From NCBI GenBank assembly GCA_018436725.1, contig JAHDKT010000034.1:1-33530 (forward strand): DNA of 33,530 bases, read 5' to 3'. The DNA is from Synergistaceae bacterium. GTDB lineage: Bacteria > Synergistota > Synergistia > Synergistales > Aminobacteriaceae. The translations under genes and the position numbers were made by a program. Shown piece after piece: positions 7,347-13,989 of this stretch. Numbering within the stretch: the first letter of the stretch is position 1; every line of letters starts with the position of its first letter. Under the pieces are notes generated by a model, which saw only the letters and a program-made list of their open reading frames with translations, was not told the DNA's origin and made no database searches.

Positions 7347-8648
7347 ATGGCATCATTGTTGGAAAGCCGCTTTCACCTCAAGGAGGCGGGAACGGATGTG
7401 AAGACGGAGGTTCTGGCGGGAATCACCACGTTCATGACGATGGCGTACATCATCTTCGTGAACCCCGGCATCCTTCAGAACGCGGGAATGCCCTTCGGAG
7501 CGCTGATGACGGCGACCTGCCTGGCGAGCGCCCTCGCCACGTTCCTGATGGCGTTCATGGCGAACTATCCGATCGCGCTCGCCCCGGGCATGGGGCTCAA
7601 CGCCTTCTTCGCCTTCGGCGTCGTCCTCGGCATGGGCATCTCCTGGCAGGTCGCGCTCGCGGCGATCTTCATCGAAGGAATTCTCTTCATCCTGCTCACG
7701 CTCACGAAGATCCGCGAGAGCGTCGTCAACGGCATCCCGAAGTCGCTCAAGATAGGCATCTCCACCGGTATCGGCCTTTTTATCGCATTCATCGGCCTTC
7801 AGAGCGCGGGAATCATCGTGAAGAACGACGCCGTCCTCGTCGGACTCGGCAATATGAAGTCCGTCGAAGTGCTCCTCGCCTGCCTTGGCTTCTTCATTAT
7901 GGCTGCGCTTGAAGCGCGCAAGGTGAAGGGCTCCATACTCTGGGGTATTCTCATCATCACGGCCGTCGCCGTCTTCCTCGGAGTGGCGAAAGCGCCCGAA
8001 GCGCTGGTCTCGACGCCTCCCTCCGTGATGCCGATCTTCATGAAGATGGACTTCTCCGGACTGGCGAATCCGAACTTCTGGATCGTGATGTTCTCCTTCT
8101 TCTTCGTGGACTTCTTCGACACCGTCGGGACGCTTGTCGGCGTGACCAACCGCGCCGGGATGCTCGACAGCCAGGGACGTCTCCCGAAGGCCCGCGAAGC
8201 CCTCATGGCCGACGCCATCGGCACCACGGCGGGCGCGGTCCTCGGAACGTCCACCGTCACCTCTTACATCGAGAGCGCGAGCGGGGTCGAGCAGGGCGGG
8301 CGCACCGGACTGACCGCCCTTGTGACGGGCATCCTCTTCCTGCTGGCCCTCTTCTTTTCGCCCGTGGTCTCCATCGTCCCGGCCTGCGCCACCGCTCCGG
8401 CGCTCGTCCTCGTCGGCGTCTTCATGATGGCGAGCTTGAAGGACCTGGACTTCGGCGACTGGACCGACTTCGTTCCGGCGAGCGTGGCCATCTTCGTCAT
8501 GCCCTTCAGCTACAGCATCGCCCACGGCATCGAATTCGGCATCATCTCCTTCGTGGCCCTCAAGCTCTTCGGCGGCAAGGCGAAGGAAGTCAGCCCGATC
8601 ATGCTGGCGCTGGCGGCGATCTTCATCGCAAAGGAGCTTTTCTTCTAG
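7347..8648 (+). CDS. AzgA/PbuG-type purine permease (adenine, hypoxanthine, guanine)
   Basis: A 433-residue permease with about twelve to thirteen membrane segments, of the AzgA-like branch of the NCS2 superfamily, which imports adenine, guanine and hypoxanthine with protons. Typical landmarks are the N-terminal TEVLAGITTFMTMAYIIFVNP, ALAPGMGLNAFFAF in helix 3, FFFVDFFDTVGTLVGV (the substrate-site helix), and STVTSYIESASGVEQGGRTG, all well preserved. AGGAGG at 7335-7340 precedes the ATG. As the second gene of the operon it supplies adenine to the deaminase. Specificity among the purines is inferred from the partner enzyme. Confidence 0.92.
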   Translation: MASLLESRFHLKEAGTDVKTEVLAGITTFMTMAYIIFVNPGILQNAGMPFGALMTATCLASALATFLMAFMANYPIALAPGMGLNAFFAFGVVLGMGISWQVALAAIFIEGILFILLTLTKIRESVVNGIPKSLKIGISTGIGLFIAFIGLQSAGIIVKNDAVLVGLGNMKSVEVLLACLGFFIMAALEARKVKGSILWGILIITAVAVFLGVAKAPEALVSTPPSVMPIFMKMDFSGLANPNFWIVMFSFFFVDFFDTVGTLVGVTNRAGMLDSQGRLPKAREALMADAIGTTAGAVLGTSTVTSYIESASGVEQGGRTGLTALVTGILFLLALFFSPVVSIVPACATAPALVLVGVFMMASLKDLDFGDWTDFVPASVAIFVMPFSYSIAHGIEFGIISFVALKLFGGKAKEVSPIMLALAAIFIAKELFF

Positions 8649-8684
8649 GCGGCGAAGGCCGAGTCGGACAAGCACGATACTCGA

Positions 8685-8722
8685 AGGGGAGCGCTCCGAA
8701 CCGCGGGGCGCTCCCCTTTTTC
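8685..8722 (+). terminator. Terminator of the purine operon
   Basis: AAGGGGAGCGC at 8685-8695 and GCGCTCCCCTT at 8709-8719 form an 11-bp stem, and the T run continues to 8722. It lies between the convergent permease and acetamidase genes. Confidence 0.85.
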
Positions 8723-8744
8723 GTCGAAGTTCTCCCGTTGCCGC

Positions 8745-9746
8745 TTACCCGAAAATGGCCTTCGGGATCATGCCGTGAACCCCCTTGTCTCCGTCCACAA
8801 CCTGGGTGACCCGGAAGTCGACCGCCAAGCTGCACAGGGAGTAGGCCTCCTTCCGAGTAAGGCGTTTCTCCCGTTCGAGGAAGCGGATCGCCTCGCGAAT
8901 GGCCCCCTTCATCGCCTCGTCGAGGTCTTTATGGAAGGCCATCACGATCCAGTGGTCCGGCGTCTCCGCCATCGGGAAACGCAGCGGAAGGTCCTTCCGG
9001 ACGATGAACTCCATCTCGACCTCCTCGAAGTAGGTCTCCGCCGCGGCGATGCTCACCTCGCCGTCCCCCTGAACCGCGTGCGCGTCGGCCGCCATGAAGA
9101 GCGCTCCCGGCACGTTCACCGGAATGTAGAGCGTACTTCCGGGCCCCAGCTCCTTGTTGTCCATGTTCCCCGCGAAGTAGCCGGGGACTGCGGGCGGGTG
9201 CTCCTCGCCCGGCCGGGGCGCCACCGCCATCGTACCGAGGAACGGTCGGACCGGAAGCGTCACGCCGGGAGCGAACGGAATGCTCTTTTTGTCCTCCGAA
9301 AGGCGGAGCGGCTTGAGATACCCTGTCTCGAACCCCTCGGGCAGGCCGCCGATCCCCGTATCGTCGGGGTAGATGTGCGTGACGGCGTACTTGCCGGGGA
9401 CGATGCGCTTGATACGGACTTCGAGGACGTCCCCCGGCTCCGCCCCCTTGACGAAGAACGGCCCGGTGAAGGCGTATACGCCCAGTCCCTGCTCCTTCAT
9501 GCGCGTGCGGAGGGCGAACATCTCGTCGAACGTCATCTCGGGCGACAGCTCTCCGGCCATCAGCATCACAGTGTTGAAGACGACGGTGTCGCCGTCCTCT
9601 ATCGTGAGCGCGGGGGGGATGTCGCTCCGGAGCATGCCGTTGTAGGCCTGCTCCTTCGTGATGAAAAAGGAGTGCGTCTTCGCCTCGGACGGCGAAGCGG
9701 CCAGGAGCAGAAGAAGCGTCAGTACGAAAAGCAGCGTCGGGAACAT
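8745..9746 (-). CDS. Acetamidase/formamidase family protein with a signal peptide
   Basis: A 333-residue member of the FmdA/AmdA family, which hydrolyses formamide, acetamide or similar short amides. Family segments are clear: FTGPFFVKGAEPGDVLEV, the GYFAGNMDNKELGPGSTLY region, and GALFMAADAHAVQGDGEVS. The first 22 residues form a signal peptide (MFPTLLFVLTLLLLLAASPSEA, hydrophobic core, cleavage near SEA-KT), so the enzyme acts outside the cytoplasm, less usual for this family. AAGGAGG precedes the ATG. It starts 63 bp after modC1 on the same strand, with no obvious terminator between, so it may be co-transcribed with the molybdate importer, although a TATACT at about 9780-9785 could be its own -10. 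The true substrate is unknown. Confidence 0.85.
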   Translation of the reverse strand: MFPTLLFVLTLLLLLAASPSEAKTHSFFITKEQAYNGMLRSDIPPALTIEDGDTVVFNTVMLMAGELSPEMTFDEMFALRTRMKEQGLGVYAFTGPFFVKGAEPGDVLEVRIKRIVPGKYAVTHIYPDDTGIGGLPEGFETGYLKPLRLSEDKKSIPFAPGVTLPVRPFLGTMAVAPRPGEEHPPAVPGYFAGNMDNKELGPGSTLYIPVNVPGALFMAADAHAVQGDGEVSIAAAETYFEEVEMEFIVRKDLPLRFPMAETPDHWIVMAFHKDLDEAMKGAIREAIRFLEREKRLTRKEAYSLCSLAVDFRVTQVVDGDKGVHGMIPKAIFG

Positions 9747-9809
9747 ACGTTTTCCTCCTTGGATGTGAAAGTCTGAAGAAAGTATATCATCCGAGGAGCG
9801 CGTCCGATG

Positions 9810-10907
9810 TCAGCATCCCTTCGCGGAGGAGCGCCCTCCGCTCCACGACTCGATGCACGCCGGAGGGACGGCGAAACGCACCTTCGAGCCCGGATGCAGC
9901 CGGAGAGCCTGGTACGACTCGGAGGGGTGCTCGGCCTGCCAGAGGACGCCGTTCTCGGAGGCGAGATAGAGCAGGATGCTCCCTCCCAGCGGCGCGGTCT
10001 CCTCCACGACGGCGGAGAAGATGTTGTCGCCGAGGTCGGGGTCGACCGGAAGGTCGGGGTAGAGAATGCGGATCTTGTCGGGGGCGACGAAGACGAGGCT
10101 CTCGCCCGGCGAATGCGCTCCTCCGTCGAGCGAGAGGCCGACTCGCTCTCCCTCGAAGCGGCAGGCGCAGTCCTCTCCGCAGCGGGTGATCCTGCCCCGG
10201 AAGAGATTTCCCCAGCCGAGCGCGCTCCATGCCTCGCCGCGAGCCCCCTTCTCCCAGAGGCGTTCCACGGGGAAGCTCTCCGCGGTCCGCCCGTCGCGGA
10301 GGACGAATACTCTGTCGCCGAGCGAGCAGAGGTCCTCTATCTGATGCGTGACGTAGAGGATGGGAATGCCGGCCTCGGCGCGGATTTCGCGCAGCTCGCG
10401 CCGGAGGCTTCTGCGCAACGGGCCGTCGAGGGCGCTGAACGGTTCGTCAAGCAGCAGCAGCTTCGGCTCCGCAGCCAGGGCGCGCGCCAGGGCCACGCGT
10501 TGGCGCTGGCCTCCGGAGAGGCGCGCCGGAAGCCGGTCCTCGAACCCCTCCATCCGCATCCGGGCAAGCCACCGGGCGGCGTGTTCCCTCCCCTTTTTTC
10601 CCGGAGGAAGGGCGTACGCCACGTTGTCGAGCGCCGTCATGTGCGGAAAGAGGGCGAGGTTCTGAAAGAGCAGCCCGACGTTCCGCTCTCTGGGAGGGAG
10701 GTCGATCCGCTCCGCCGAGGAGTAGAGCGTCCTTCCGTCGAGGGTGACGCGCCCTTCCGAGGGCGTCCTGAGCCCGGCGAGCGTCCGGAGCGTCATGCTC
10801 TTTCCCGAACCGCTCCTGCCGAAGAGAACGCCCGTCTCCACGCCCAGCGAGAGCGAGACGCGCATCGAAAAATTTCCGAAAGAGTCGGTGAATTCAGCAT
10901 GCAGCAC
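9810..10907 (-). CDS. modC: Molybdate ABC transporter ATPase, system 1
   Basis: ATP-binding subunit of a molybdate/tungstate importer, about 365 residues. The nucleotide-binding domain shows Walker A GRSGSGKS, the Q-loop in LLFQNLALFPHM, the LSGGQRQR signature, Walker B LLLLDEPFSALD and the switch histidine in VTHQ. After residue 240 comes a C-terminal extension of the TOBE/Mop-like oxyanion-binding type, seen in GNLFRGRIT and EETAPLGGSILLYL. I start at the GTG at 10907, with GGAGG nine bases before it, because the frame upstream runs back through modB. The start overlaps the end of modB by 14 bp, showing translational coupling. It belongs with modB1 and modA1. Confidence 0.9.
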   Translation of the reverse strand: MLHAEFTDSFGNFSMRVSLSLGVETGVLFGRSGSGKSMTLRTLAGLRTPSEGRVTLDGRTLYSSAERIDLPPRERNVGLLFQNLALFPHMTALDNVAYALPPGKKGREHAARWLARMRMEGFEDRLPARLSGGQRQRVALARALAAEPKLLLLDEPFSALDGPLRRSLRRELREIRAEAGIPILYVTHQIEDLCSLGDRVFVLRDGRTAESFPVERLWEKGARGEAWSALGWGNLFRGRITRCGEDCACRFEGERVGLSLDGGAHSPGESLVFVAPDKIRILYPDLPVDPDLGDNIFSAVVEETAPLGGSILLYLASENGVLWQAEHPSESYQALRLHPGSKVRFAVPPACIESWSGGRSSAKGC

Positions 10908-11544
10908 GGCGTTCGTTCCTCCCTTCCTCCAACCGTCTGACCAGGTAGAGACTGGCGAATCCCGTACCCACGAGGAGGAGCGACGCAGCATGCGCGCCCG
11001 CGAAGTCGAGCGTCTCCACACGGTTGTAGATGTAGAGGGGGAGTGTCTGCGTTCTCCCGGGGATGTTCCCCGCGATCATCAGCGAGACGCCGAAATCCCC
11101 CAGGGCGCGCGCCGCCGAAAGGGCGAGCCCCACGAGAAGGGTGCGCCGCGCTAAAGGGAGCGTGACGGTACGAAAGACGGTCCACTCACCCTTGCCGAGG
11201 GTGCGCGCCGCGTCCTCCAGCTCTCCGTCGACGGAGGCGAAGGCCGCCCGCGCCGACTGGATCATGATGGGGAGCGCGGAGACCGTCGCCGCGAGGACGA
11301 GCGCCGAGAAGGAAAAGAGAATGCCGAGCGACTTCAGGAAGGGGTTTCTCCCGATGGCGAAGAGCAGGTAGAAGCCCATCACCGAAGGGGGGAGGATCAG
11401 CGGAAGCTGCACGAGGAGCGACACGAAGCCCTTCCCGGGAAAATCCGAGCGGGCAAGCAGCCAGCCGATTCCCCCTCCGAGCAGGACAAGCAGGGGGATT
11501 GCAAACAACAATACTCTCAGACTCAGAAGGAGCGGGGGGAGCAT
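10894..11544 (-). CDS. modB: Molybdate ABC transporter permease, system 1
   Basis: A 216-residue inner-membrane permease of the ModB family. Five to six hydrophobic segments are visible, and the EAA loop that contacts the ATPase is recognisable in LEDAARTLGKGEWTVFRTVTLPLARR, with the following RALGDFGVSLMIAGNIPGRTQTLPLYIY stretch that is diagnostic for ModB. The start is the ATG at 11544 (MLPPLLLSLRVLL), preceded by GGAG at nine bases; the same frame stays open for 116 more codons upstream, but these read as non-coding and contain hairpins. An unusually long gap of about 630 bp separates it from modA1, with a possible short leader ORF ending four bases before its ATG. Confidence 0.9.
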   Translation of the reverse strand: MLPPLLLSLRVLLFAIPLLVLLGGGIGWLLARSDFPGKGFVSLLVQLPLILPPSVMGFYLLFAIGRNPFLKSLGILFSFSALVLAATVSALPIMIQSARAAFASVDGELEDAARTLGKGEWTVFRTVTLPLARRTLLVGLALSAARALGDFGVSLMIAGNIPGRTQTLPLYIYNRVETLDFAGAHAASLLLVGTGFASLYLVRRLEEGRNERRAAC

Positions 11545-11549
11545 CGTCG

Positions 11550-11654
11550 TCACGCTCCGAGCGCGCGCGCCGAAGAACGTCCGAAAGAGCGAATAAGCAG
11601 CGCGGCGCTCCCCGGTATCCGGGAGAGCAAGGTCGTGAAAAGTGTACAAAACAT
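11550..11654 (-). CDS. Possible 34-residue leader ORF before modB1
   Basis: An ATG at 11654 stands eight bases behind TTGGAGG and opens a 34-codon frame whose TGA lies five bases before the modB ATG, the geometry of a translationally coupled leader. The product would be a small basic, partly hydrophobic peptide (begins MFCTLFTTLLSRIPG). A 9-bp inverted repeat (CGCCGCATG at 11724-11732, CATGCGGCG at 11652-11660) covers its start, and a strong hairpin at 11607-11628 lies inside it. No known family is recognised, and the frame could be chance. Confidence 0.3.
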   Translation of the reverse strand: MFCTLFTTLLSRIPGSAALLIRSFGRSSARALGA

Positions 11655-11800
11655 GCGGCGGACCTCCAAGAATGCAGAATATGCTCATGGTAGCGGGAAA
11701 ACGTCTTTGAATAAACGAAAATACGCCGCATGACCGGCGGGCTGATGCAGCCCCGTGTATCGCCGCTTCTCCGAGAACGCGCCGGATATTGTACAATAAT

Positions 11801-11846
11801 GACTGCGAAAGGCATACGGGCATGTTCCGGATATGCTTTCGCAGTC
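11801..11846 (+). promoter_or_regulatory. Long stem-loop upstream of the small membrane protein
   Basis: The arm at 11801-11816 pairs with 11832-11846 over 15 bp (GACTGCGAAAG, then CATA, against TATGCTTTCGCAGTC) with a single bulged G. A TACAAT -10-like box within the palindrome TTGTACAA lies just upstream at 11790-11797. A second small stem, GGAGC/GCTCC, follows at about 11850-11862. It resembles the structured 5' end of an RNA leading into the ORF at 11906; I do not recognise a riboswitch class. Confidence 0.45.
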
Positions 11847-11905
11847 CTGGAGCGGATGCTCCGGAAGGCTGTTTTCCCAAGGATGCTGTCAAGGATGTGA
11901 TTGCA

Positions 11906-12118
11906 ATGGTTCCTTCTCAACACGCTCCGGTGAAGAAAGACCGTCCCGGGATCTCCTTTTTCGCTCAGACGCTGATTGTTTTGCTGGTCATCGCGCTGCT
12001 TCTGCTGCTTGTCCTCTTCGCCGACACGTATTTGCACGACATCGGGAAAGACTGGTCGCACTCGACGCTCGTGAAGATGATTTTGGAGCGGAGGGAAGTT
12101 CTCCCCCTTTTCGAGTAG
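11906..12118 (+). CDS. Small single-pass membrane protein, unknown function
   Basis: A 70-residue product: a basic, proline-containing N-terminus (about 24 residues), one long hydrophobic helix of about 22 residues rich in Leu/Ile/Val, then a hydrophilic tail of about 25 residues ending ERREVLPLFE. The ATG at 11906 has AAGGA ten bases upstream. By the positive-inside rule the N-terminus would be cytoplasmic and the tail periplasmic. It lies on the opposite strand inside the gap between modA1 and modB1, downstream of a strong stem-loop. I do not recognise a family; its link to molybdate transport is by position only. Confidence 0.5.
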   Translation: MVPSQHAPVKKDRPGISFFAQTLIVLLVIALLLLLVLFADTYLHDIGKDWSHSTLVKMILERREVLPLFE

Positions 12119-12174
12119 CGGTCTCCGCTCCTGCGTGAACGAAAGAAGAGAGTACGCTTCCCGGTTTCGAATGA

Positions 12175-12927
12175 TCAACGAGGCGGAAGGAAACCGAATT
12201 GTTGCAGGAACGCAGCCGCCTCGGGCGAGCGGAGAAAGACCCAGAACGCCTCGGTTGCCGGAGCGCTCCGACCCTTCACGACGCCGCCGAAGAGCGTCTG
12301 CGGTTCAGCGGCGAGGAGCGTCCACGATCCTTCGCCGAGCGCCGAGGCAGTGCTCAGCGGCAAGATGGCGAGATCCGCGCCGCCGCTCTTCGCCGCCAGC
12401 CCGGTCTTGAGCACGTCGCTACCGATGATCAGTCTTCCGCTCGTCTCGATCGCTTCAAAGAGTCCCTTTTCGATGAGGTAGGCCTTCGCCCGTCTGCCGA
12501 AAGGCGCCGTTTCGGGATTGGCGATGGCCACGATGAGCTTTTCCGAGCGCAGTATATCGAGAGATGGCGCTTTTTCCTCCGGGTGCCAGAGCACAAGGGG
12601 CATCGTCGCGAAGGGGAGCGGTTCTCCTTCGAGCAGCATCTTCTCCTCGGCGTAGCGCGCCCACTGTTCGTCGGCGCTCAGAAAAAGATCGAAAGGCGCT
12701 CCCGATTCGATCTGACGCGCCAGGGTGCCCGAAGCGCCGTAGACCCTCTGGAGATCGTATCCGCGCTGCTCGTTGAACCATGGAATAAGGTGTTCCATCA
12801 AAGACTGCAGCGATGCCGCCGCGGCCACGGTTCCGCTGTTCCGGGCAGCCGACGGGAGCGCGGCGCCGAATACCGGAAAAAGAAACAGAATGCAAAGAAG
12901 CGTTTTGCGCAACGACGCTGTTATGAT
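12175..12927 (-). CDS. modA: Molybdate-binding lipoprotein-like/periplasmic protein, system 1
   Basis: Periplasmic oxyanion-binding protein of the ModA family, about 250 residues. It has a signal peptide (ASLRKTLLCILFLFPVFGA..), then VAAAASLQSLMEHLIPWF, YGASGTLARQIESGAPFDLFLSAD (the oxyanion-site Ser/Gly loop and the following strand), and a C-terminal SPEAAAFLQQFGFLPP, all typical. The start is unusual: AGGAGG (complement of 12936-12941) is followed at 8 nt by ATC and at 11 nt by ATA, and no ATG, GTG or TTG lies at a workable distance. The only in-frame ATG, at 12990, lies inside the -35 box. I therefore place the start at 12927, with a rare AUC/AUA codon. It lacks a lipobox, so is probably a free periplasmic protein. 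It is presumed to feed ModB1 and ModC1. Confidence 0.85.
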   Translation of the reverse strand: MITASLRKTLLCILFLFPVFGAALPSAARNSGTVAAAASLQSLMEHLIPWFNEQRGYDLQRVYGASGTLARQIESGAPFDLFLSADEQWARYAEEKMLLEGEPLPFATMPLVLWHPEEKAPSLDILRSEKLIVAIANPETAPFGRRAKAYLIEKGLFEAIETSGRLIIGSDVLKTGLAAKSGGADLAILPLSTASALGEGSWTLLAAEPQTLFGGVVKGRSAPATEAFWVFLRSPEAAAFLQQFGFLPPR

Positions 12928-12961
12928 AAAAAATTCCTCCTGTCGAAACTTCGTCGCGACG

Positions 12962-13000
12962 ATTATAGAGCTTCTTCCCGAGTTTTGCAATCGTGTTGCG
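12962..13000 (-). promoter_or_regulatory. modA1 promoter with a TGCAA-type operator over the -35
   Basis: On the minus strand TTGCAA (12985-12990), 17 nt, then a perfect TATAAT (12962-12967). The 15-bp palindrome TGCAATCGTGTTGCG at 12986-13000 overlaps the -35 box. The same palindrome and promoter design recur at the modA2 operon and, degenerate, at mop, so this is a likely metal-dependent repressor site. The RNA would begin near 12955. Confidence 0.75.
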
Positions 13001-13028
13001 TTTTATGCCGTCGCACGTTCATGGGTGC

Positions 13029-13057
13029 TTGACAAGGTATTGTTCATAAAGTGCCAT
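13029..13057 (+). promoter_or_regulatory. Consensus -35 box upstream of the alcohol dehydrogenase fragment
   Basis: A perfect TTGACA at 13029-13034 is followed after 17 nt by TGCCAT, a poor -10. It may drive the fragment at 13123 or be a remnant. Confidence 0.3.
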
Positions 13058-13122
13058 AAGGTTCATCTAAAAAGATAAATAAATCACAAATTTAAAAAGA
13101 GCGCTGTAGACGGAGGTACATT

Positions 13123-13500
13123 ATGCATGCTCTCGAGCTTCCCTTGAGCGGACTGAAGCCGGAGACGACGCACGGGCAGGGGCTTGCTTTGTTGCTTCCT
13201 TCCATCATCCGACATATTTACGACGCGAAGAAAGAAACGCTCTTCCACGTCCTGCGTCCGCTTCTCGGAGAACTCGATTTCGCTCGCGCTTCCGCGGACG
13301 ACGTGGCCGGGGCGGTCAAGAAGTGGCTCGTCGGCGTAGGGATTGTAGAAACGTTGAAAGACCTCGGTTTCGGAGAGGAGCATCTCGACGATCTGACTCG
13401 TCTCGCCTTCGAAACGCCGGGGTTGAAAGGGCTGCTCCAGCTTGCTCCGGTAGATGTCGACCCGGATGTTGTCCGGGCGATTTACGAAGAATCTCTCTGA
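13123..13500 (+). pseudogene. C-terminal piece of an iron-containing alcohol dehydrogenase
   Basis: This 125-residue frame matches only the last third of group III (iron-dependent) alcohol dehydrogenases, normally about 380-400 residues. It starts where the family has its metal-binding HAMEHPLSG helix (here MHALELPLSGLKPETTHGQGLA, with the second metal-ligand histidine replaced by Leu), keeps the THG histidine and LLLPSIIRH, and ends DPDVVRAIYEESL, the usual C-terminus. The Rossmann NAD-binding half is absent, and the 120 bp upstream are AT-rich and not homologous. GGAGG with good spacing precedes the ATG, so a short protein could still be made, but it cannot bind cofactor. A terminator follows. 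I call it a truncated gene. Confidence 0.75.
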
Positions 13501-13567
13501 GAAATCCGCAGGGAAAGTTTTCCGAGAGAAGGCGAAAGACCGCCTGAATAACCTGTACGAATGAAAA

Positions 13568-13610
13568 GAGGAACGGCATACGATGCTCGGTATGCCGTTC
13601 CTCTTATTTT
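13568..13610 (+). terminator. Terminator after the alcohol dehydrogenase fragment
   Basis: A perfect 14-bp stem (GAGGAACGGCATAC at 13568-13581, GTATGCCGTTCCTC at 13590-13603), with A residues before and TTATTTT after. The stretch from here to 13850 is AT-rich and holds no gene I can see. Confidence 0.85.
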
Positions 13611-13851
13611 GAGAGGGATCGCTCCATTTCCGTATGTTTCGCGAGCGACGACTCTCCATCGACCAGAGTACTCATAATGAAAAGCTTTCGAGTGGCTTTA
13701 TCGACAAGCAAGAGCGGAAATATACGAATGTCTTCCTTTGAATTTACCTTGATAAAACATAATTAGAAAGATGTTTCTAATAAAATAATTAAATAATTAA
13801 TACAATAAAAAAGAAATTATATTGGCTTATTGAAATGATTCCAAAGAACCA

Positions 13852-13880
13852 TTGATAGTTTTATTATTATTGTATATGAT
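13852..13880 (+). promoter_or_regulatory. Promoter of the GGDEF gene
   Basis: TTGATA at 13852-13857, 17 nt, then TATGAT at 13875-13880, in a strongly AT-rich stretch, with about 110 nt to the GGDEF ATG. Confidence 0.55.
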
Positions 13881-13940
13881 ATACATGAAATCACAAATAC
13901 AATGCTGATCATGTTTTTATTTGTTCCGGGGGGATTTTTC

Positions 13941-13988
13941 TTGCTGTTGCTTTTTAATTTATTCATCCTGTTTTTCGGTTTTTTCTGA
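13941..13988 (+). CDS. Possible 15-residue hydrophobic leader peptide before the GGDEF gene
   Basis: GGGGGGA at 13927-13933 is followed at 7 nt by a TTG opening a frame of 15 codons, almost all Leu, Phe and Ile (LLLLFNLFILFFGFF). Its TGA at 13986-13988 lies one base before the ATG of the GGDEF gene, which has no ribosome site of its own. Translational coupling would explain both. It could equally be the lost membrane anchor of the neighbour after a frameshift. Confidence 0.3.
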   Translation: MLLLFNLFILFFGFF

Positions 13989-13989
13989 A

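Noticed and set aside
6257..7912. A 551-codon plus-strand frame across ade and the purine permease
   Set aside because: Arg/Gly/Pro-rich shadow crossing two well-supported genes, with no start signal and no motif.
7353..8675. A 440-codon minus-strand frame opposite the purine permease
   Set aside because: Asp/Glu/His/Arg-rich antisense composition of a membrane-protein gene; not a protein.
12928..12990. modA1 start at the ATG at 12990
   Set aside because: It overlaps the -35 box and operator, lies upstream of the predicted RNA start and has no ribosome site.
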